This document shows positions 1 through 6,846 of a DNA stretch of 19,520 nt, piece by piece. The notes beneath the pieces are model-generated. The model was not told the DNA's origin, made no database searches, and saw nothing but the letters and a program-made list of their open reading frames with translations. The position numbers were made by a program, and so were the translations under genes. The stretch's first letter is position 1. The number at the start of each line of letters is the position of its first letter. This stretch comes from Betaproteobacteria bacterium TMED156 (GTDB lineage Bacteria > Pseudomonadota > Gammaproteobacteria > Burkholderiales > Burkholderiaceae_A), in NCBI GenBank assembly GCA_002171155.1, contig NHHF01000080.1, forward strand, positions 24,220 to 43,739. The letters are read 5' to 3'.

Positions 1-698
1 GCGGCGGTGCCTGGGACTGTAAAGGTAAATCTAAGTTCGTCAGTGTCTTCTACAGACACGGTGAATGTTTTACTTGCATAATTACCTCTTTGGATCCCGG
101 TGCCGAGTGCGCCCTCTCCGGTTTCTGGTCTTTCAACATTAGCGCTGGCTCCAGTGCCGTCAATCAATTCCTTGATTCTCGCAGCAAGGTGTGCGCCGGT
201 GGTGGTATCAGCCTGGCCGCGACGGATGACAAACTGCCCTGCTATTTTTGTGTCCGGTAAGGCGGCGTTTTGAATAATAAATAAAAATGGAGTACCTGTT
301 CCGCCGGCTGCAGAATTAACTGTCATAGTAAATCCCTCTTCATCTCCATCCCCAGCAGCGGTTGCTGTCAAATCTAGTGCGTCGGTTACTTCATTGACGC
401 CGGTGCTGGTGACACCGCCGGCTGCTGCCATAAATCGTTGAAGCGAAACTGTATCGGATGCCGGTATCGTGATTGATGAAAGTGCCCGGTCGACGAGGCT
501 ATTCTGCACTGCGCCAACAACAAAAGAGGCATGCCAACCTGGATTGGCTTCATCAGCTGTGGGTAGGGTGATTTCATGACCAGTCAATTCATTAAGAACA
601 AACGTTCTTCCACAATCACTTTTTGAAAGTTGCACCACTGGTTCTGTTAATGTTTTAACATTTATTCTATCTATAAAATCTAATGAGGACTTAGCCAT
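1..698 (-). CDS. Probable virion structural protein, 3' end cut by window edge
   Basis: The frame opens with ATG at 698 and stays open for 232 codons to the left edge, so the C-terminus is missing. The start follows a good ribosome site (AAGGAG about 12 bases upstream). The N-terminal 60-70 residues match the gene just upstream (731-1150): both begin MAKS and share the spaced pattern DCG..FVL, then LP, GWH and VGA.Q. The rest is rich in Ala, Gly, Thr and Val, with alternating hydrophobic residues as in beta-structured phage surface proteins. No signal peptide or membrane segment is seen. Its place after the capsid gene suggests a head decoration, collar or fibre-related protein; that role is inferred from context. 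I do not recognise a named family. Confidence 0.75.
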   Translation of the reverse strand, partial: MAKSSLDFIDRINVKTLTEPVVQLSKSDCGRTFVLNELTGHEITLPTADEANPGWHASFVVGAVQNSLVDRALSSITIPASDTVSLQRFMAAAGGVTSTGVNEVTDALDLTATAAGDGDEEGFTMTVNSAAGGTGTPFLFIIQNAALPDTKIAGQFVIRRGQADTTTGAHLAARIKELIDGTGASANVERPETGEGALGTGIQRGNYASKTFTVSVEDTDELRFTFTVPGTA

Positions 699-730
699 TT
701 TTTGTTTTCTCCTTAATTACAAACTTTAAA

Positions 731-1150
731 TTATTTTGCGGAAACACCGCGGGCGAAATAGACACCGTTAAGTACCTTGAGCTCTACAAAGTCGCCGGCG
801 ACTACCTGATTGCCGCCGCCGCCACCTAGAAGTTGAACAGTCGCGCCACCATCTTGAGACGTAATTGCCACCGCTGCGCCGCCGTCAGCTGCAATATGCA
901 AATGTTGAAGGGTAGCTCCATCTGCAGTGGTTATACTGACATTTCCTGTTTGAGTAGCTCCAACGTGAATTGTGCAGTGCCAACCGTTGCCTGCGTCTGC
1001 TATCGAAGGTAGTGAAATTGCTGCAGCACCGCCTAGGTCCGTGGCGAGAACAAAGTGCTGACCGCAGTCAGCTGCTTTCGCGACATGTGGGGTTGCGGAA
1101 ATCACCTCCACCTTTCTTCTCTGTGAAACTGAAAATCCTGATTTTGCCAT
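731..1150 (-). CDS. Probable virion structural protein, paralogue of the next gene
   Basis: This 139-residue protein has a strong ribosome site (AAGGAG) before its ATG. Residues about 28-68 hold the pattern DCG..FVL, LP, GWH and VGA.Q, which recurs in the partial gene at 1-698, so the two appear to be a tandem duplication. Unlike that longer neighbour, it ends soon after a Gly-rich turn (LLGGGGGNQ near residues 107-115) and a final beta-like segment. It is the first gene after the terminator behind the capsid gene, so it may be expressed separately from the capsid. A small capsid-decoration or fibre-associated protein is the likeliest role, but only position and composition support that. Confidence 0.75.
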   Translation of the reverse strand: MAKSGFSVSQRRKVEVISATPHVAKAADCGQHFVLATDLGGAAAISLPSIADAGNGWHCTIHVGATQTGNVSITTADGATLQHLHIAADGGAAVAITSQDGGATVQLLGGGGGNQVVAGDFVELKVLNGVYFARGVSAK

Positions 1151-1240
1151 TTTATAGTTCTCCTTAAATTATTACTTTAAAATTTGAGTTTTTTCCACAA
1201 CCTAACTGGCTGCATCTTTCATAGTATAAATAGTAAACGG

Positions 1241-1278
1241 AAAAAGAAAAAGCCCCCACAAATTAATGTGGAGGCTTT
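1241..1278 (-). terminator. Rho-independent terminator after the major capsid gene
   Basis: The inverted repeat AAAGCC-C-CCACA / TGTGG-A-GGCTTT (1249-1260 and 1267-1278) forms an 11-pair stem with one mismatch and a 6-base loop. On the minus strand it is followed by a T-rich run (TTTTTCTTTTT, broken once, starting in the stem). It lies about 20 bases after the capsid stop codon, where a terminator would end the scaffold-capsid transcript. On the plus strand the following T run is weak, so it acts mainly on the minus strand. Confidence 0.85.
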
Positions 1279-1298
1279 CTTACTCTAATTAAGAGATT

Positions 1299-3317
1299 TT
1301 AGTTAGGCATTTCTTCGCCTAAGAGACCACGTACAACAACAAGGCCGTACATATCTGGTCGGACCATCTTCTTGGCGTAGCGGGTCATAACACCCTTACG
1401 TGGCACGAAGTCTTCCGTACCGAAAATGGTTGGTGTCACCTGGAGTGGCACGTATGGAGCGTAGACATATCCACTTTCGAGGAATGAACTACCCTTACGT
1501 CCAACAAGGATAACATTTCGCAAAAAGTAAGGGTCGACGTATACGTCAAACTTCTTACTTAAGCTACCAGACTTAACAGCACCAATAGTGCCGCGGTCCT
1601 GGTCAGCAGTTACGCTTGCGCGGAAGCCGCTGGTGAATTCCAAGATGTTAGCAACCTCAGGAGAACAAACAACAAAGTTTGCTCCGCCTCGGAGCGTCTT
1701 TCTGTGAATCTGAGCCGAAACGTCATTGATTGTCTCAATGAGGGTTTCATACCATTCGCTGACCGTACCGGTGAAGTCAGGTGCAGCAGATGTTGCACCG
1801 AGCTCTGAACCAGCACTATCAACGAACAATCCTGGTGCACGGCTCCAATAACGGACACCGGCTGTACCACCACGGACGAGCTCACCAAGAAGCTCACGGT
1901 CGATTTCCAAAGCAATCTGCTCAGAAAGAATACCAGTAAGTTCAACCTCAGCGTCCAAGTTGTGATAAGCATTGAGGTCCTGGCCCAATTCTGGGGACCA
2001 CTTTGCCTTCAGTTTCTTGGTCTGAGCGGTGACAGCTACACTGTCGACCTTAATATCGATCTCAGCGATTGCTTGTGTTCCGCCATCAGCACCAGATGCC
2101 TTAGCACCGCCAGCGGCACCGCCGGCTGGAGTTGGCTCTTCAAGTGGCATTGCGCCGAAGCCCAAGGCTCCGATAGCGTTACCAGAAGCATCAACATCGT
2201 CACGGACTGGGAACTGTAGAGCCCAGTGCTGTGCGTCCATCATAACCTTGACTTCGGCTGCGACGGCCGCGTTCAAAGTAGCGCTTTGGTCCGGGGCGGC
2301 TTCTCTTGCTACTAGGGCGTCGCGATTGGCTGGCAAGCCCGGACCGAGGTCCTTGAGGCTAACCACCTGCCATACAACTGACGGTACGTCCGTTACAACT
2401 TTGAGTCCCTCAGCGGAAGTAGAAGTGGTAAGCTTAGTTAACCTTCTAACCTGTCGCAATCGAAGTGCAACAATGTCGCCATCGGCCACGGCAGCCGCGA
2501 AAAGCGCGTCTTTCGATATTGTGCTGTTGGCGTCCGACGTACCGAAAATAACAATTTCACCATTAGTATCAGTAATAAATCTTTCGTCCGAAAGACCGGC
2601 GAAACCGAAATCGGCATCGCCGCTTAGGTCTGTGTTTTCCGCTTTTCCAACCTTATATGTACAACGAATAGCTGTATGCGCTCCCGGGTCACATTCTGAA
2701 AGTTCAGTAGATGTCAATGCGCTGAAAGCCTGTCGCAATATCAAAGCTCCCTTGAGGTCTGGATCGTAATCCAAGCTTGACTGAAGCTCTGGATCCACAA
2801 TGTGCGTCGCAGCATGCTCTGTGTTCGCGATGTCATTAACTGAACCAGTTGCGTTAGCATAACCGGAAGATAGGCCATAAAAGCCAGTCTGAGAAATATC
2901 CTTGACACCGTCAACGATTTCTCGACCGACAACGCCACCACCGTACAGGGACCCATCAGCGCCGAAACCGGCACGCGAAGAGTTGTGGGTGAAATCCAAG
3001 AAGAATATTAGTCCACTTGGAAGGCTCATTGGCTGAACCGAAATAAGATCATTTGCGATCAATCCACCGAAAACACGGCGGACAATTGGGAATGCAACTG
3101 CAGCGAAGCCTTCGACGTCACCTGCAGCCATAGACGAGGCTTCTCGAAGAAGTTCCTTCGCCTGGTTTTCGAGAAGTACTGCCATTCCCTGCTTCTGCTG
3201 GCCTTGATTAAGACCTTCGAGCAAGCCAGTAGCTTCCCATTTGTTTAATAGGGCTTGTCCTTCAGCTTGCATATCGCGATGCTGAACACCCTCTGTTAGT
3301 TTTTGTAAAACAGACAT
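1299..3317 (-). CDS. 23: Major capsid protein (T4 gp23-like), enlarged
   Basis: This 672-residue protein builds the head shell. Two conserved gp23 blocks are visible: residues about 74-110 (FPIVRRVFGGLIANDLISVQ, then PMSLPSGL) and about 417-483 (the LKAKW..ELGQDLNAYHNLDAE.EL region and EIDREL). T4 gp23 is 521 residues, so this one is about 150 longer. The extra sequence lies between the blocks, roughly residues 150-410, and ends in a Gly/Ala-rich stretch (398-413). The N-terminal 60 residues look like the propeptide removed by the prohead protease; LRE at 57-59 fits the T4 cleavage rule (L/I-x-E), so maturation after Glu59 is predicted. The gene follows the scaffold gene by 21 bases, has a near-ideal ribosome site, and is followed by a terminator, as expected for the most abundant virion protein. 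Confidence 0.95.
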   Translation of the reverse strand: MSVLQKLTEGVQHRDMQAEGQALLNKWEATGLLEGLNQGQQKQGMAVLLENQAKELLREASSMAAGDVEGFAAVAFPIVRRVFGGLIANDLISVQPMSLPSGLIFFLDFTHNSSRAGFGADGSLYGGGVVGREIVDGVKDISQTGFYGLSSGYANATGSVNDIANTEHAATHIVDPELQSSLDYDPDLKGALILRQAFSALTSTELSECDPGAHTAIRCTYKVGKAENTDLSGDADFGFAGLSDERFITDTNGEIVIFGTSDANSTISKDALFAAAVADGDIVALRLRQVRRLTKLTTSTSAEGLKVVTDVPSVVWQVVSLKDLGPGLPANRDALVAREAAPDQSATLNAAVAAEVKVMMDAQHWALQFPVRDDVDASGNAIGALGFGAMPLEEPTPAGGAAGGAKASGADGGTQAIAEIDIKVDSVAVTAQTKKLKAKWSPELGQDLNAYHNLDAEVELTGILSEQIALEIDRELLGELVRGGTAGVRYWSRAPGLFVDSAGSELGATSAAPDFTGTVSEWYETLIETINDVSAQIHRKTLRGGANFVVCSPEVANILEFTSGFRASVTADQDRGTIGAVKSGSLSKKFDVYVDPYFLRNVILVGRKGSSFLESGYVYAPYVPLQVTPTIFGTEDFVPRKGVMTRYAKKMVRPDMYGLVVVRGLLGEEMPN

Positions 3318-3323
3318 TATAAA

Positions 3324-3336
3324 ATCACCTCCTTTT
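3324..3336 (-). promoter_or_regulatory. Near-complete Shine-Dalgarno site of the capsid gene
   Basis: On the minus strand this reads AAAAGGAGGTGAT, complementary to almost the whole anti-Shine-Dalgarno tail of bacterial 16S rRNA, and lies 6 bases before the capsid ATG. The other genes here have 4-6 base matches, so this site marks the capsid gene for very high translation. Confidence 0.85.
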
Positions 3337-3338
3337 CT

Positions 3339-4526
3339 TTAAGATTTTTGTGTCTTTATACCTGCCAATTTCTGTAATCTATTGTACATAGGATTGGCAT
3401 CCTTTTTTGGCTGCTCATTACGAGCCGCGACAAGTAGAGAAGATCTACGTGATACAACTTCATTTAAGGTTTCGTTTTTCCTTACGTCTAAAGAAGTACT
3501 AACCGCTTCATTCATTGTATCAAACACAATCTTTGCTTCTTGTACTGTGTCGGCTTTCGAAATGGCTTCGACAATTTTTCTTTTTTGTCGCTCATTCAAG
3601 GAGGCATTTTCTAGAGCCTGGTTAATATACAGCAACTTTGCGTTCGAAACATTCATCGTTTCCAACTTTTCTTGCAAAGTATCAAAAGCTGTTTCATATT
3701 TTTCTGTTTTCATCTGCAACTTTCTTGTCGCAGAAGTTAAAGTCTTGTTTTCTTGTTTTAGAGCTTTGACGGCCTTGCGAAGCTCTTCATTCTCTTCTTT
3801 TACTTCGCTGTCCTGTTCTCTTGCTACAAGCATTGATTCATATTCTTTCATAATAGATTCTGGAGTGCCGGCCCATCCGGACTTAACTGGTTCGAAGTCA
3901 ACTCTTACTTTTTCCATTAGATCATCAAGATCTACATCGTCTTCTTCGATTCCTAACTCTCCAAGAACTTCTTGCATTATATCGTCAGTTATGTCTATTC
4001 CCGCGGCATCATCTTCAATAGGTTCTTCAAGGTCGAATTCCTCTTGTTCTTCGGATTCATCTGGCATCATGGCGATATCAATTCCTATCTCGTCATCGTC
4101 AAATTTATCGTCGCCGGCAAATGGTCCGGTGGTCTCTTCTTCATATTCTGCTTCTAGGGAATCTAATTTAATGGAAATAATTTCGTCGTCGTCGGAGTTG
4201 AATGCATCTGGGAGTCCACCCATTAAAGATTCTGGATCTAAAGGCTCTTCTTCTGGTTCCTCGCCTGCTGTTGGTACCTCTTCTCCTGGGACTTCTTCCA
4301 TTCCAAGATCAAGATCGTCGCCCATGTCTAGGCCAGTACCAGTATCTAGTGCTGGGTCGGCACCAAGGTCGGGGCCCATGTCCATCATATCTTGCTCAAG
4401 AAGCCTACCAACAGCCTCCTTAACTTCTTCTGAATATTTTTCGATTACAAGCTGTTCTGCGTTTTTTAACGCTGCTTCTTTGAGGGCTTTCGCATCAACA
4501 ATAGCCTTTTCAAGTAGGTTTGACAT
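3339..4526 (-). CDS. 22: Prohead core scaffold protein (T4 gp22-like)
   Basis: The 395-residue protein forms the internal core on which the capsid assembles and is later digested by the prohead protease. Residues 1-45 are helical. Residues about 46-205 are extremely acidic (Asp/Glu runs). Residues about 225-300 form a predicted coiled coil. The segment at 298-340 (LLYINQALENASLNERQKRK, then VEAIS..DTVQEAK) is the typical signature of gp22 scaffolds. The C-terminus ends NRLQKLAGI plus a short tail. T4 gp22 is about 270 residues; the surplus is mainly the acidic region. It sits directly before the capsid gene, as in T4, with a TAGGAG ribosome site. A long open frame on the opposite strand is only a shadow of the Asp/Glu-rich codons. 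Confidence 0.92.
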   Translation of the reverse strand: MSNLLEKAIVDAKALKEAALKNAEQLVIEKYSEEVKEAVGRLLEQDMMDMGPDLGADPALDTGTGLDMGDDLDLGMEEVPGEEVPTAGEEPEEEPLDPESLMGGLPDAFNSDDDEIISIKLDSLEAEYEEETTGPFAGDDKFDDDEIGIDIAMMPDESEEQEEFDLEEPIEDDAAGIDITDDIMQEVLGELGIEEDDVDLDDLMEKVRVDFEPVKSGWAGTPESIMKEYESMLVAREQDSEVKEENEELRKAVKALKQENKTLTSATRKLQMKTEKYETAFDTLQEKLETMNVSNAKLLYINQALENASLNERQKRKIVEAISKADTVQEAKIVFDTMNEAVSTSLDVRKNETLNEVVSRRSSLLVAARNEQPKKDANPMYNRLQKLAGIKTQKS

Positions 4527-4632
4527 TCTTTTCGACTCCTAACGATTTAAACATTTATGCATAAACAAATAAATTTGTCTCTTATTAAATAGTGTTTTAA
4601 TATTTTAAAGGGAAGGAAAAATTTTGAGGACT
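4527..4632 (-). promoter_or_regulatory. AT-rich leader before scaffold and capsid genes
   Basis: This is one of the longest gene gaps in the window (106 bases). It is strongly AT-rich and holds a 12-base perfect palindrome TTTATGCATAAA (4554-4565) next to a small inverted repeat ACAAAT-AA-ATTTGT (4565-4578). The position, ahead of the scaffold-capsid pair, suits a late promoter. No convincing -35/-10 pair or T4 late octamer in the correct orientation was found, so the promoter call is an inference from position and composition. Confidence 0.35.
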
Positions 4633-5148
4633 CTATAAGGTAGAGCAAGCAGCTCTCACTTTGAACTGTGCGCCTTTGGCTCCGTCGTGGGCGAAACCAA
4701 TTCTATCAATACCATGTATAGGTACTGTAACCATATATTTGCCACTAATGCTAGTAAATTGGGCATTGATATAGCTAGTGTCTGCGGTTGAGGCTGCTTG
4801 ACCTATTGCATTATCGAAGTCGGCCGGGTCAGTGGGATCAGTAACTGCCTGTGTTGTAAAGCCAACAGGTATCTTTAATATAGCCCATGAGCCGAAGGCA
4901 TAATTATATCCATATAATGTCACAGTATCTGTGGTTGCGTTGTTTTCAAGCTGAAGGTGCAAGTACTCCTGGTTTTCTGTTGCATACCCATTTTCGCCAG
5001 CGGTGGCGTCGTCGAGAGCATCATTAAGGGCCGCCGCGGCGACGAGGGTCACTTCTGTTGCAGTCTGCTTTTGTGCAACAGCCGCGTCGCTGGTTAATGG
5101 CTTAGGTCCGCGCGTTCTTCCCCAACTAGTATATTTAAATTGTGACAT
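4633..5148 (-). CDS. Unknown protein in capsid operon, probably virion-associated
   Basis: I do not recognise this 171-residue protein. It begins MSQFKYTSWGRTRGPKPLTS, then has an Ala/Thr/Asp-rich first half and beta-like segments (for example residues 80-105, with LHLQLENN and TVTLYGY). It has no signal peptide, membrane span or coiled coil. The ATG follows a TTAGGAG site that overlaps the stop region of the bS21 gene upstream, so the two are probably co-translated. The composition and the place between the protease and the scaffold suggest a head decoration or other structural protein; that is inference. Confidence 0.7.
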   Translation of the reverse strand: MSQFKYTSWGRTRGPKPLTSDAAVAQKQTATEVTLVAAAALNDALDDATAGENGYATENQEYLHLQLENNATTDTVTLYGYNYAFGSWAILKIPVGFTTQAVTDPTDPADFDNAIGQAASTADTSYINAQFTSISGKYMVTVPIHGIDRIGFAHDGAKGAQFKVRAACSTL

Positions 5149-5159
5149 TTCTTGTTCTC

Positions 5160-5396
5160 CTAATTAATCTTATTAAATTTATCTTTATAGTCTTGTGTAG
5201 ACTTCTGAGAGAGTTGTTTCTTTCGAGCTCTCTTTTCTTTCAATTTAACGGACTTCTTTTTAAAGTACCGTCGTTCTTTTAGCTCATCAAATAAACCAGA
5301 CTTCTTACACTTTCTGGTAAACTTTTTAATCATTCTTTCTACTTGAGATTGATCATGAATTCTAATCTCAACGTGTACTGGTGTTCTTCTTCCCAT
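5160..5396 (-). CDS. rpsU: Phage-encoded ribosomal protein bS21
   Basis: The 78-residue, very basic protein matches bacterial small-subunit protein bS21. After a short beta-strand start (VEIRIHD, residues 9-15) comes the S21 core: VERMIKKFTRKCKKSGLFDE (19-38), then LKERRYFKKKS and a Lys/Arg-rich helix (about 50-62). This mirrors the bacterial pattern of a helix with F.R.C.K.G, then R.R.F..K. bS21 binds the 30S platform near the 16S anti-Shine-Dalgarno end and helps initiation. Phage copies of bS21 are known from uncultured and cultured aquatic phages, where they are proposed to enter host ribosomes. The length equals the cellular family (about 70 residues) plus a short Lys-rich tail. It lies in the head operon between two unknown genes, with an AAAGGA ribosome site. 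The function in infection is not shown by the sequence. Confidence 0.88.
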   Translation of the reverse strand: MGRRTPVHVEIRIHDQSQVERMIKKFTRKCKKSGLFDELKERRYFKKKSVKLKEKRARKKQLSQKSTQDYKDKFNKIN

Positions 5397-5405
5397 TTTA
5401 TTCCT

Positions 5406-5825
5406 TTACTTTAATTCCTGCCATCTCTGGCCGGCTAATCCAAACAATCCTGATATATCAACTCCGGCGTCGCTAGGGTCTCTTCCGGACATTGGAGAAT
5501 GAGGACTAGTACTTCCAGCATTTGGAAGCGGCTCGGTCCCCTCAAAGACACCCTTCATTTTATCGCCACCTATAGCATCTAACATCTTCTTTTTTGTTTC
5601 CATTAGACGCTTTCTTTTCTCTTGTTGTGCTTCTTCTTTTTTCTCTCTCAAAAACTTCTCATCATGCTTTGGGGCTGCAGCTGGCTTCGATTCAACCAAA
5701 AGCTGACTTTGGGCTTTGGTAATACCCACAGCAACCTCTGCAACCAAACTAGAAAGAACACCTTCTTCAAAGAGTATTTCTTTAACGCACTCTTTAATAA
5801 TACTTTTCAACTCTGACTTTTTCAT
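5406..5825 (-). CDS. Unknown helical protein next to prohead protease
   Basis: I cannot name this 139-residue protein. It starts with an amphipathic helix (MKKSELKSIIKECVKEILFE) and has a strongly charged coiled-coil-like middle (about 54-85, KFLREKKEEAQQEKRKR). A Pro/Ser/Gly-rich linker (about 97-122) leads to a short hydrophobic end (ISGLFGLAGQRW). Its ATG overlaps the protease stop (ATGA), which indicates translational coupling; the local ribosome site is weak (GGTGA). The fold pattern and position suit an internal head or scaffold-accessory protein, comparable in place to T4 core proteins, but no homology can be claimed. Confidence 0.7.
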   Translation of the reverse strand: MKKSELKSIIKECVKEILFEEGVLSSLVAEVAVGITKAQSQLLVESKPAAAPKHDEKFLREKKEEAQQEKRKRLMETKKKMLDAIGGDKMKGVFEGTEPLPNAGSTSPHSPMSGRDPSDAGVDISGLFGLAGQRWQELK

Positions 5826-6427
5826 TTTTCACCAAACTTATACAAAAAATTATTTAACGATCTGGATATTTTATCTTCTCTGGTAAAGATGTTAGATTGT
5901 TGCTTTACTTCTGTCATCATAAAAGCGCCAGGGGTTGATGGGTCCGACACCATGTCAAAACAAATCAACTGAAAATCGTCTTCTACCATGGTTACACCGT
6001 TTCTTTCTGTAACAGATCCCATACCTCTTGAAGAGATTCCAAGCTTTACACCAGCATTTACTAGCTCTTTTAAAACATTACCTGAAGGTGTGTTCAGTAC
6101 TTCTATCTTGCCCATGCACTTTTGATCTTCCATCCAGATATCTGTTACAAGATGTGATGCATTAGCCAAGTTTATAACACTTGTATCAGGATGGTCAAGT
6201 TCTCCCAAGGCGCGCCGCTCCTTAACCATGTTAACATAATTGTTAACTTCTCTTTCAAGAATAGCATGAGGATAAATTCGTCCGTTTCCGTTTTGGGTTT
6301 CGGACATTCGCATAACTCCTGATAAAATTATTGCACCGTTAGCTACTCTAAGCTTTTCTTCCTCTGTCAAAAGATCTTGACATATGCCACCGTCACACAA
6401 TTCATAGTATTCTCTTAATAACTTCAT
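5822..6427 (-). CDS. 21: Prohead core protease (T4 gp21-like)
   Basis: This serine protease matures the prohead by cleaving the scaffold and the capsid propeptide. From the chosen start it has 201 residues (T4 gp21 is about 210). Catalytic motifs are visible: GELDHPD with His79 and GISSRG with Ser132/Ser133, plus the NGNGR.YP segment (47-53) typical of these herpesvirus-fold proteases. The ATG at 6427 is preferred because GAGG lies 7 bases upstream; an in-frame GTG at 6451 would add eight residues but falls inside an RNA hairpin. The gene is preceded by a structured leader and a short in-frame reading frame ended by TAG, and it overlaps the next gene by ATGA. Confidence 0.92.
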   Translation of the reverse strand: MKLLREYYELCDGGICQDLLTEEEKLRVANGAIILSGVMRMSETQNGNGRIYPHAILEREVNNYVNMVKERRALGELDHPDTSVINLANASHLVTDIWMEDQKCMGKIEVLNTPSGNVLKELVNAGVKLGISSRGMGSVTERNGVTMVEDDFQLICFDMVSDPSTPGAFMMTEVKQQSNIFTREDKISRSLNNFLYKFGEK

Positions 6428-6440
6428 AATTTTCCTCAAT

Positions 6441-6501
6441 GCGGGGGTCACCCGCGTCAGCTACTTTCCAGTACAGCAACGGCGTACTGGCTGTAACCCC
6501 C
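6441..6501 (-). promoter_or_regulatory. Structured mRNA leader of the prohead protease gene
   Basis: In the minus-strand RNA two hairpins are clear: CCAGTAC-(9 bases)-GTACTGG (6468-6490), extended by CAG/CTG, and GCGGG-TGACC-CCCGC (6441-6455). A competing outer pair, GGGGGT (6496-6501) with ACCCCC (6443-6448), would use the 3' arm of the second hairpin. The protease ribosome site (GAGG) starts about 6 bases after this element. This is the only gap in the head operon with strong GC-rich folding. No T run follows, so it is not an ordinary terminator. Confidence 0.6.
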
Positions 6502-6529
6502 ACTTTTTATTAGAAACTAAGCCTATCAT
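6461..6529 (-). CDS. Possible 22-residue leader peptide before the prohead protease
   Basis: A short frame begins with an ATG that overlaps the stop of the membrane protein gene upstream (ATGA) and runs 22 codons to TAG; the product would start MIGLVSNKKW and hold Arg-Arg-Cys-Cys near its end. It is in the same frame as the protease gene, with no further stop between the TAG and the protease start. It runs through the hairpin at 6468-6490, so its translation would unfold that structure. It has no ribosome site of its own other than coupling, and may be chance sequence. Confidence 0.3.
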   Translation of the reverse strand: MIGLVSNKKWGLQPVRRCCTGK

Positions 6530-6846
6530 TTTTCACTCCTCTCTATGTGAACTAATTTTTCTACCTTTATGCCATCGTCTCCCATAAACATGGAACCCAA
6601 ATAGGCCGCAGCTGAAGAAGCGCAACCTAAGAGAAACGCGGTCACAAAAGAATTGTCAAAAGTAAATAGTTGTGTGTAGTCCTTTACGAACCATAAAAAT
6701 AGACCAACCCAAAAGCCGGTGCACATCGGACATTTAAGCAATTGCCCGAACCACCCTGTCTTTGGGCGGATTGGATCGAATATTTTTCCGTATACGAGTA
6801 TTTGGGTAAGGCCATACGAAATAAGGCAAAACCAGATAAATGTCAT
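6526..6846 (-). CDS. Small membrane protein, DUF1360-like
   Basis: The 106-residue protein has three likely membrane segments (about 2-20, 43-56 and 65-88). Between the first two lies the motif CPMCTGFWVG (39-48), the hallmark of the DUF1360 family of bacterial and phage membrane proteins with a CxxC.GFW core. The C-terminus is charged and probably cytoplasmic. The family has no established function. Its start shares one base with the stop of the gene upstream (TAATG) and follows GAGGAT. A membrane protein in the head block, just before the prohead protease, could relate to the membrane-associated start of T4-type prohead assembly, but this is speculation. Confidence 0.75.
   Translation of the reverse strand: MTFIWFCLISYGLTQILVYGKIFDPIRPKTGWFGQLLKCPMCTGFWVGLFLWFVKDYTQLFTFDNSFVTAFLLGCASSAAAYLGSMFMGDDGIKVEKLVHIERSEK

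Noticed and set aside
2029..2769. Plus-strand open frame of 246 codons within the capsid gene
   Set aside because: It is antisense to a certain gene, has shadow-like composition and no recognisable domain.
3382..4542. Long open frame on the plus strand opposite the scaffold gene (386 codons)
   Set aside because: Its Ser-rich product is the mirror of Asp/Glu-rich codons in the scaffold gene; no ribosome site or family signature supports it.
4554..4578. Palindrome and small inverted repeat before the scaffold gene as a terminator
   Set aside because: The stems are short, wholly AT apart from one or two pairs, and no T run follows; at most a promoter or regulator site.
6428..6451. GTG start that would lengthen the prohead protease by eight residues
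   Set aside because: The GTG is buried in a GC-rich hairpin, whereas the ATG at 6427 has GAGG at proper spacing.
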